Of a stretch of 64,000 nt of DNA, positions 56,401 through 64,000 are shown piece after piece. Below the pieces are notes generated by a model. That model was not told the DNA's origin. It was given only the letters and a program-made list of their open reading frames with translations, and searched no databases. The position numbers and the translations under genes were made by a program. The DNA is from Gautieria morchelliformis (Eukaryota; Basidiomycota; Agaricomycetes; Gomphales; Gomphaceae), in assembly GCA_015179125.1 (NCBI GenBank), contig WHVA01000066.1, positions 186,001 to 250,000 of the forward strand, in the 5' to 3' direction. Position 1 is the first letter of the stretch, and every line of letters begins with the position of its first letter.

Positions 56401-57327
56401 GCTGAAGGGTTGTGCACCTGGAGTGAGCTCAATTGCATGGTCCCAGGGCTTTCGAGGAGGCAGTTGGTCAAATGACTCCTTAGAAAACACATCCTTGAAC
56501 TCCTGGTATGGTTTGGGGACAAGGTCCTCAAGGATCTGACTGGTGCAGACTTGCTGGCCCGTTCAGCAAGCTGTTGGGAGACAGTCCGGCCTGCGCCAAT
56601 CATTTCAGGACTCTCATTCACAAAGATGACAAAGGTCCTGTCTCCTTCCTCAAGTAGGGAGCGGGTGTGCTGTATGGGAACCTCCTCTTGATTACACTCT
56701 CTTCTGGAACAGTTTCGACTGTGGGCCCTCTGACAACAGGTCTGCCCCCACATGACTTGGGACAGCGTGTCATCTTCACATCTCCTGTACGCCAGTCAAC
56801 TTCTGGGTTGTGTTCAACAAGCCATGTGTGACCAAGAATGATGGCAAGTCGTCCAAGGCTCGTGACGGAGAATGTGGCACGTTCCGTATGATCCCCAAAG
56901 GTGCAAATGAGGTCGACTTCTTCCTTGATTGAGCCAGCCTCATTTGGGGTACCATCAATATTGTAGACGGGGATGGCACGGGGTAGGGGACGGGTCCGAA
57001 GTCTGTGTTCCCTACAAACTCCACATCGATGAACATCCCTGTAGCACCACTGTCAAGGAGGGAGTCAATTGCAAGTGGATGCCCTGTGTCAACGGAGTGG
57101 ACCTTGAGAGGTACTTTGGTGCATCGGCGGAGGTCAGCAGTACGGACATATAGAGGGACTGGAAGGTTTGCATTAGCAACTGGAGCGATGGGTTGGGTTT
57201 TTGGCATGGCTGGTTTGGTTTCAGTTCGATCAGGGATAGGAGAAGGATGCATCATATCGCCTGTGATCCCTATTGTACATGTTTCGAGAACTGAAAACCG
57301 ATTCGTCGAGCGGGGCATGTCTTTCAC
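53437..57327 (-). pseudogene. pol: GypB Pol: PR-RT-RH-IN-chromodomain
   Basis: The protease has SLLDSGATGMFIDVEF near 57040-57080. RT (frame 56490-55627) has [31 protein letters not shown] and the catalytic FMDDILIF (about 55925-55950). RNase H is split over frames near 55750-55040 ([33 protein letters not shown]). The integrase has HHDMPLTGHPG ... CDLCNRTK, SVDLIVEL, SDRGTQF and DGQTERVNQEIEQYL (about 54340). TGA at 54142 fits Arg. The chromodomain EYEVERILDSRM ... YLMRWKGYG lies at about 53660-53745 and the frame ends at 53437. Frameshifts occur near 56750, 55740, 55440 and 54480. Confidence 0.87.
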
Positions 57328-57413
57328 CGCTGACTGGCCTAAAAACCCTTTCCTTCACTTGGACAGGGGCTTCCACCTTCTGTTTGCGTTCCTCCATCGC
57401 TGCTGCTACAGAT

Positions 57414-58470
57414 TTAGAGACAATTGCTGCAATGTCTGCCTCTGTGAGGTTTGCACGATTCGTGGCTTGCGAGGTTCAGGACAGTCTGGTGAAATGTGAC
57501 CAGGTCTCTTACAGTTGTAGCAGGTCGTGTTTCGGTGCGGCGGCGGGATGAGTCAATGTCCATAGGTGTCGCATTACTGGGTGGTGCTGTGACAACAGGA
57601 GCCATAGCAGGAGTGTGGAGTGGTCGGGCAGGAGGAGGGCGATTAGGGACATGAGGTGTCTGTGCCTTCCTGACCTCTAACAGATGGCGATGATTGCGGT
57701 CAATCTGACAGGCTGCTTCCTTCCAGGCTTTGAGGTTGGATGGAAGAAAGGGCTGGGCGTGGATCTTTCAAGGATACCTGCTGGAAGGCCACGAGCATAG
57801 GCATCCTCGAGTGCCTCATCATTAAAGCCTGTCCTGCCTGCCAGGATCTCAAATTGAGCCGTGTATTCATCTGCCGACATTCCTGACGCCATCCTAAGGT
57901 CATGCAGTTAGTGCGAGCCGTTCTGGCACGATCTGGGTCACCAAAGGCCTCCTCCACACGTTTAATAAACCCCTCAGAGTGGATATAGAGGAGGTGCCAT
58001 CAATGACAGCCTGTGTCTCGTTGTGTGCCCATATCTCCGCAGAGCCTCCGTCATGAAGGAAAGAGCATATAGGATCTTTGTGCGCTCATCTGGGAAGGAT
58101 GCTGGCTGGACAGCGATGGACAACTGATAGACCTGATAAACCCTTCAGTCTCTGCACGGTCTCCATTGAACTTCTCCGGTTCTGCTGCTTTGATAGAGCG
58201 AGTAGATGGAGGGACACTGTGAGGTACTGAGGGTGCAAGGGCTTGAGCAGCAGCAACAGCAGCGTTGGGGCAGCATTGGCTAAGTGGTCGTGAACGTTAA
58301 CAATCTGATGTGCAGTTCCTGATTCTGCAGTTGAAGTTGCTGCAGCTGCTGTGCTTGGCTGGAAAGGAGGCCTCGAAGAAATGGCCCATGGTCACCCAGG
58401 GAGTCCCAGTATGCGTCTGGGAGTTGGTCTGCCATAGGCTGAGATGAAGGCTGGTTAAGAAAAGTTTGTG
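57414..58470 (-). pseudogene. gag: GypB Gag
   Basis: The N-terminal part (LPDAYWDSLGDHGPFLRGLLSSQAQQLQQLQL) has a short Gln/Leu coiled coil near 58340. The middle is in several frames (MSADEYTAQFEILAGRTGF, about 57835-57890). A CX2CX4HX4C zinc knuckle (CYNCKRPGHISPDC) lies near 57480-57520. At least three frameshifts break it. Confidence 0.75.
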
Positions 58471-58495
58471 GGGTCGTCCTATGAGCTTGATCTTC

Positions 58496-58870
58496 TGTGA
58501 GGGCAACACTAATGAGAAGCCACAACCAAAGATACTCAAGGAGATAAGAGCCGATACTAGGACAATGACCAACTGTGTAGTGGGTATCCTCAGAGATCAA
58601 GCTGAGGAAACGCCACCACACGGGCTACAGTCTTATAGCGCTGGCAAGGCTTACATAATAGGGGAGACGGAAACTTGTAGAAGGTTACGGAAGGTGATGG
58701 AAAGTGATGGAAGGTCACGGAATGTGACATGTGACGGAATGTGACAGAGTGTGACAAAAGGTGATGGAAAGTTATGGAAACTGACGGAAGGTTATGGAAA
58801 CTGACGGAAGGTGACGGAAACTCATGGAAGGAAATAGAAACTTGTGGAAGGAAATGCATGAACCCTGACA
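58496..58870 (-). repeat. GypB 5' LTR
   Basis: 375 bp, matching the 3' LTR apart from the missing duplicated segment and differences in the GTGACGGAAGGT-type repeat run (about 58675-58835). Confidence 0.88.
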
Positions 58871-58932
58871 ATTACTACAAGACCTAGCTTATCCCAACTA
58901 CACTCTATACTCCACCAACTCAATACCGATCA

Positions 58933-59575
58933 ATGATGTCAAGTAGCAATAACACGTACAAGATCGACCCCTTGAATGGGGATAATTATGCGGCGTGGTG
59001 CTGGCGGCTCGAGTGGATACTCGATGATTTGGATCTGTGGGACGTGGCTATTGGCAGAGAGATGGAACCGAGACCAGCAGATGCTGGCAATGTCACTGCG
59101 ACCGAGCAGCAGGAAATTGACAATTGGAGAAGGAAGCACAAAAAAGCTAGAAAAGAAATCTGCCTCAGAGTCGCTGATGAACAACTAGTTTGCATTAATC
59201 AGACGATGTCTGCATTTGCTGTATGGACTAGTTTACAAGCGATTTTCAAATCTAAGGGAGCCGTGGAGATCATAAATCTCCGAAGAGATTTCTTCCGGAC
59301 GCTTGCCGAGGACGACGTGAACATGGAGCATGTATGCAAGCTCCGTGGCATTCAACAGGAACTGAATGCGCGGGGACATTACATCAGTGACACCGAGTTC
59401 TCGAACAGGTTGCTGACATCACTACCAGATTCTTGGTCGGTGTTTATTATGGCAGTAAATGCCAGTGGAGCTGGAACAACAGCTGATATATTAATAGCTC
59501 GGGTCCTCGATGAGGATCGAGCATGGAAAGCTGGATCGGCATGGCAGACAAATATTTACTTATGACATCACTCGC
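58933..59575 (+). pseudogene. gag: Copia-type Gag fragment
   Basis: The ATG at 58933 opens a 210-residue frame: NTYKIDPLNGDNYAAWCWRLEWIL is the N-terminal signature of copia Gag (UBN2/DUF4219-like), with WTSLQAIFKSKGAVEIINLRRDFF and LPDSWSVFIMAVNA following. The frame ends at 59573 without reaching a zinc knuckle or protease. No pol of this element is present. The upstream side is cut by the GypB 5' LTR. Confidence 0.75.
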
Positions 59576-59815
59576 CTAATAGATAGAAGAACCCCATTTT
59601 ACGTAATCCTGTGTATTTTACAATATAAAAGGAGGCCATTCTGACCTCCTTAAATCATTCAAGCAATCTACCCATCTTCTATCCTACACGTGACCTCGTG
59701 TGACTTGCATCTTACTAAGCTGCTAATCCCAGCTAGGGTTATTCACTTACTTTAGTGTCTAATTCCTTGTTAAGTAGTTACTTTACTGCTTAGCCACTTG
59801 GACTAATCCGACGAA
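59576..59815 (+). other. Possible LTR with TATA box
   Basis: Between the copia Gag fragment and GypE lies 240 bp with a TATAAAA box at about 59622. It may be an LTR of the copia fragment, but I found no second copy and no duplication. Confidence 0.3.
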
Positions 59816-62481
59816 GGTTCACCCTCGTCACAGACCACAAAGGGCTTGAATACTTCGAGACCCAGAAGAGCCTATCCGACCGCCAGGTCAGATGGTGGGA
59901 GTTTCTATCCCGGTTCAACTTCAACACCGTACACGTTGACGGTGTAGAGAACAAGGTAGCGGACTGCCTGTCGCGCTACTACGAGAGCGACATGAGTGAT
60001 GACAATCACCCAGACCACATCTTCGTAAATGCAGACATGCATTTAGACCTGGACGGTGAACTACTGCCCACCAACCGGTATATTGAGCTGCAAACAGCAG
60101 CGACGAGACGGTCTAAACACCTTGCAGAGAAGATGGAGGCACAGATAATGGAATCCGCCGCATTATATGAGGGCTCACAAAAGCCCGCGAACGCCGCTGC
60201 ATCACGCAACGATGACGACGATGATGTCAGAGTCATCGCCGCAGGTAATGATGGTGCGCCCCTGCGCCGGAGCATTGAACAAGGCGTAGACCTGTCCAAG
60301 GTCTTACGAGACGCATATCACAGGGACCCCATGTTCTCAAAGATAATGGAGCACCCGGACACGCACCCGAGATTCGGAATCCAGGACAGGCTGATCTGGA
60401 CTAAGAATCAGCTCAAACGAGACGTCACCACCGTCCCCTGATCTGTTCTTCAGGGGGGAAGGAGGCTGACCGAAATAATCATCGATCGAGCACACCAGAT
60501 AGTCAGTCACTATGGCCATATGAAGACTTCGAACTACGTTCGAAGGTCATACTGGTGGCTGGGAATGAGCCCAGACATTGAGTCATTCTGCACATCATGC
60601 GGGAAGTGCCAGATGACAAAAACCGGGCCACAACAGCCCAAAGGCTTACTACACAGCCTACCCATTCTGGATAGGCCGTGGCAGTCGATTGGCATCGACT
60701 TCATGGGCCCCCTGCCCAAACCTAATGACTGCGACTACCTGATGGTAGTCATCGATCAACTAACGTCGCACGTCCACCTTGTCCCAACCACAACGAGCGT
60801 GTCAGCCAAGGGAGTAGCCTGGCTGTTTCTGAAAGCAATCGTTCGACTCCATGGAGTTCCTGACTCCATCATCTTGGATAGAGACTTGAAGTTCACGTCG
60901 ATCTTCTTGTGTGAACTACAGCAACTCACGGGGACCAAGCTCCTCATGTCGGCTGCCTTCCATCCCCAAACGGATGGAGCCACCGAGTGCTCAAACCGCT
61001 CGATTGGACAGATATTGCGCGTGGTCGTCAGGGACGATCAGAAGGATTGGGCATTGAAATGCCCAATGGTTGAGGTCGCCCTCAACAGCAACATCAGTGC
61101 AACCACAGGGTTCGCATCCTTCGAGCTGAACCACGGCTATATGCCGTGGATAGATCTCCCCATAGCCATGGACACCCCGTTTAAAGGGGTAGCCCGGTTC
61201 GCACATCAGGCAAGATGGAGCCTTATGGCGGCACACGATGCAATCATTGAGCATCGAGTGACGCAAATGTTTCATGCAAACAAGAAATGTATGGCGAGCA
61301 ACAGGTACGCGGCCAACAACCACGTCTACCTCTCAACCAAAACCTAACTCTCCCGAAAGGAAGATCCAGAAAACTTGTTCCGCAGTACATCAGACCATAC
61401 CACGTCGTTGAGGCACATAACGACGCCTCAACAGTGACCCTTGAGCTTCCCAATGAGCTGAAAAGCCGTTGCATATCACCAGTCTTCCATTCAAGCCTTG
61501 TACGATGATACGATGTTACGTATCGGAATTCCCGGAGGTCAGAACTGGAAAGGACAACGGCTTCAACTTATGTGTTGCGCCCCTGATGAACTACCGTCCT
61601 AGGTATTTCGGAATTGACTTGCGGATATCGGAAAAGGCGGAAGGAAGAACAGAGTACTGAGGGTCGAGGGGTGAGGGTCAGAGAACAAAGGTCGGAGGAG
61701 GCGGAAGAGGCGGAGGACAGGGGATCGAGAGCAGAGGGAGACAAGACTAGCAAAACTCGCTGTGCTAAGAACAGGAGACAGTGCGAAGGGAATCACGTAT
61801 CGAAGTCGATTATCTGATGGCAGGAACGGAGACATACATGAGGGGGTTTTATACAAAGAGCAGAAACAACAGGTAATAGTATGATACTAAGCAAGTTCCG
61901 GAGAGTGCGGGAATCGGATAGACATACGGGGCAAGTAACTAATGCGGAACAATGGGGTGACAAGGGGGGTGCAGGGTAGGGTAAGTACAATGGCAAAGAA
62001 CAAGGCGAGTAAGTACAATAGGCATTGGAAGAAGCGGAACCATGGAAATGGTATCTTGCTGTGCTCAGGGTTGAGTACGGGGGCCGGTATCTGGAGGTGG
62101 CCAGGGGTACTGAAAGAACAAGGGGTCAAGGTAGAGGGTTGTGGATGTTGCGGATGTCGGAATAGAGTCGGAGGTGGTGCGGAGGATATGTGGAGGTGGC
62201 GGAGATGGTTGATCGGAACAGTCGTAACATACGAGGCTAACAACGACGAATTGTTCCCTCATCGTGAGGCCAAGTCATTTTATGCTTTGGAGTGAATAAT
62301 GACGAGGAGTGGCTCGTCACATTGGTGGATAAACCCAACGGACCTGGAATTCCAGGTCCGCTGGACCCTAGGTGACGTGACATGGGAGCCCATGTCGTCG
62401 TGCAAGGACCTTGAAACCCTAGATGGCTATCTAGAGCTCCGGGGGGTGGGCAAGCCACGCGAACTCCCCAGACACCGCTAG
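59816..62481 (+). pseudogene. pol: GypE Pol: RH-IN-chromodomain, split by LTR-A
   Basis: The 5' part is missing; the sequence starts inside RNase H (LVTDHKGLEYFETQKSL, then VADCLSRYY). A TGA at 60439 fits Arg. Integrase (60460-61347) has the zinc region HQIVSHYGHM ... CTSCGKCQ and the catalytic segments GIDFMGPL, ILDRDLKF and DGATECSNR (about 60685-60990). A frameshift near 61340 leads to LNQNLTLPKGRSRKL and the region before the chromodomain. LTR-A interrupts at 61513. After it the chromodomain-like tail (FQVRWTLGDVTWEP, about 62350-62391) ends with a stop at 62481. Confidence 0.85.
61514..62229 (-). mobile_element. Solo LTR-A in GypE pol
   Basis: 716 bp, TGTTACGTAT to GTCGTAACA, minus orientation, with perfect duplication TACGA (61509-61513, 62230-62234). 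Confidence 0.94.
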
Positions 62482-62529
62482 ATGCATCTGTCACATGCAC
62501 ACCACGTGATGCGCCAGCCACAGCGTGGT

Positions 62530-64000
62530 TAAATTTTCACCTTGGACCTTTCCGAGGGCGCATCACTTCTTGGAAGCAAACCACCATCACCTACCCACGA
62601 AGATGATGCCCCCAAAGATGGGATGGATGTTGATCCATCAACGTCCATGACATGCGCAATGGCCCCGAGACAGGGGGCCGCAGACATCCTACAAGCTCCA
62701 GTTGACCAGGAAAACTGGATGATTGTAGGATGGGAAGAGGCCTTGGCAATCGTCCACCCGGACAATTGCGCCACCTGCGCGGACTATGCCGCACACTATG
62801 GGCCGCGACAGGCACCCACAAGGTAAAACTGCGGGATGAAGACATCAGCAACGCCATCGATGCAGCCTGGGGATGGCTCCTGAGGGGCATTGTGCATGAC
62901 GCGCAGGAGGAGCCTCTGCGGGACATCCATGACCTCAAAAAGGAGGTCAAGGACTTGGAACACGCGGTCAAAGACCGCGACAATGTGCTTGAAGTCGAGT
63001 GCGCCAAAGCAGGGCTGTCCACGAGTCCAGGTTCCTGCAGGTGACTCGCAGTTCAACCTGTGATTTTAACCTGCAGATCCAACTCCCACAAGTCCAGGTG
63101 ACCCGGCGCCTAAAAACCTGCCAAGTCCAGGTTTGGCCTTTGGAATTCCACAGGTGACTCGCAGACCTGCAAGGCTTAAATGCCAAGAATTCATGTCATT
63201 TACATGTCATTCCACTACTATTACTTCATTCTGCACAACAGCCTTCTTGACATGCTTACTCTTATCATGCAGCAACTCTACAACACATTCCTCAGGAACA
63301 AGTCCTTCATATGACAGCCATGTGCTGAGTATGGTCCCGGCACGTGTTGACTCTTCCTTCAGAGAGTGACGCATCCATGATACAGTCAGTCGGCCCTGAC
63401 TGAATGCACATTTGACATCTGTGGATGTTGCTAGAGGAGCATGGTCAAAATAGGATGTAAGGATGTGTGAAATAGCTCACCCCCATCCCCATGGGAGGAG
63501 ATGCGTCATCCACTCGCACGGGGTGAGTCAGCTCGGAATAATCTGGCAAGTCACTGCAAGTCACCCGCAGGTTTAACCTGTGGGTCCAAGTCAACCTGCA
63601 GAAAAACTCAGGTCAAGTCCAGGTTCCACTTCTGGAAGCTGGCAAACCTGCGAGTCCAAGTCCAGGTAACCTGCAGGTTGACTCGTGGACAGCCCTGCGC
63701 CAAAGTAAAAGAGCTCGAGGAGCAGCTGAGTGCGCTCCAGCTCCAGCTCAAGTTCACCCACGCAGCCTCAAAAAGGCCACGCCATGACCCGGCCACAGAC
63801 CCAGTGGCTGGGCCCTCATCACCTCGCACAACGGCACCCCTGCCAGCACGTGCAGCATCGGGGCTAGTGTCCCGATTATTGGCTCTCACCCTGACGATGA
63901 CAGGGGGGTAGAGTGCCCCGTCCGACGCAGTGTACGGCGTCCCAGAAGGATGGGAGTCCAACTCCTCCATCTGGAAGATGTACGAGCCGGACAGAGCTCA
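62530..64000 (+). pseudogene. Coiled-coil ORF, runs off window edge
   Basis: The reading frame begins soon after the GypE stop (DLSEGASLLGSKPPSPTHED), with an ENWMIVGWEEALAIVHP segment, then a frame change near 62820. A strong coiled coil follows (DLKKEVKDLEHAVKDRD ... KVKELEEQLSALQLQL) that is split by the MITE at 63010-63697. The Pro/Ser-rich tail shifts frame near 63850. It could be a third ORF of GypE, the gag of a following element, or a host gene. The end is outside the window. Confidence 0.5.
63010..63697. mobile_element. hAT-like MITE with 8-bp duplication
   Basis: 688 bp with perfect 18-bp terminal inverted repeats (CAGGGCTGTCCACGAGTC and its complement) and a perfect 8-bp target duplication CGCCAAAG (63002-63009, 63698-63705). 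CAGGG ends and an 8-bp duplication are typical of hAT DNA transposons. No transposase is encoded. The subterminal regions are full of CCTGCAGG/GACTCGCAGG motifs in both orientations. Confidence 0.93.

Larger units (their letters stand above)
52331..58870 (-). mobile_element. GypB: Ty3/gypsy chromovirus with both LTRs
   Basis: 5' LTR 58496-58870 (375 bp), gag, pol with chromodomain, a third sense ORF, a purine tract (GAGGGGGGTGA on the minus strand, 52723-52735) and 3' LTR 52331-52722 (392 bp). LTRs begin TGTCAGGGTTCA and end GCCCTCACA. The 5-bp flanks differ (GCCGT at 52326-52330, ATTAC at 58871-58875), so no target duplication is present. The flanks also belong to different sequences (GypA2 gag and a copia gag fragment). 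Confidence 0.9.

Overview
This window looks like a transposon-saturated stretch of an Agaricomycete (mushroom-forming basidiomycete) genome. The evidence is short GT-AG introns of about 50 nt, host genes of the DUF6532 and DUF6533 families that are typical of these fungi, and many LTR retrotransposons inserted into one another. No rRNA, tRNA or CRISPR locus was recognised. Almost every coding region is broken. Family names used below (GypA to GypE, LTR-A, LTR-M, LTR-S) are local labels, not database names.

Layout. 1-1430: nothing recognised. 1431-4825 (+): a decayed DUF6532 gene split by a solo LTR-A (3178-3831). 5953-15938 (-): a DUF6533 membrane-protein gene (copy A) split by an 8.5-kb Ty3/gypsy chromovirus, GypA1 (7110-15612), flanked by a 5-bp GAAGG duplication. 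GypA1 carries, on its antisense strand, an intact spliced ORF (13570-14801) for a coiled-coil/Zn2Cys6 protein. About 16250-26430 (-): a second gypsy element (GypC) whose Pol continues past the chromodomain into an RG-rich extension. Its gag is split by LTR-A, which contains LTR-M, which contains LTR-S. 26430-27416: AT-rich DNA with a 411-bp foldback. 27417-38013 (+): GypD LTR and gag, interrupted by LTR-M, by LTR-A containing LTR-M, and by a copia element (32421-37912) that itself contains LTR-S. 38013-41453 (+): DUF6533 copies B (5' truncated) and C. 42389-43435 (-): 3' end of another GypD. 43436-46615 (-): 3' half of GypB2. 46616-47760: truncated LTR-M. 47761-52330 (-): GypA2, split by another LTR-M. 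52331-58870 (-): GypB with both LTRs and a third ORF. 58871-59575 (+): copia-type gag fragment. 59816-62481 (+): GypE pol, split by LTR-A. 62530-64000 (+): coiled-coil ORF split by a hAT-like MITE with an 8-bp duplication.

Three themes stand out. First, several gypsy families here carry a different accessory reading frame 3' of the chromodomain, and the antisense one in GypA1 is the only long multi-exon ORF I found fully open. Second, at least 17 in-frame stops in otherwise recognisable coding sequence are TGA at positions that fit an ancestral CGA (Arg), which looks like CpG deamination or RIP-like mutation. Third, a large number of solo LTRs with readable target duplications allows the order of insertions to be worked out. 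All exon joins and frame corrections were made by eye.
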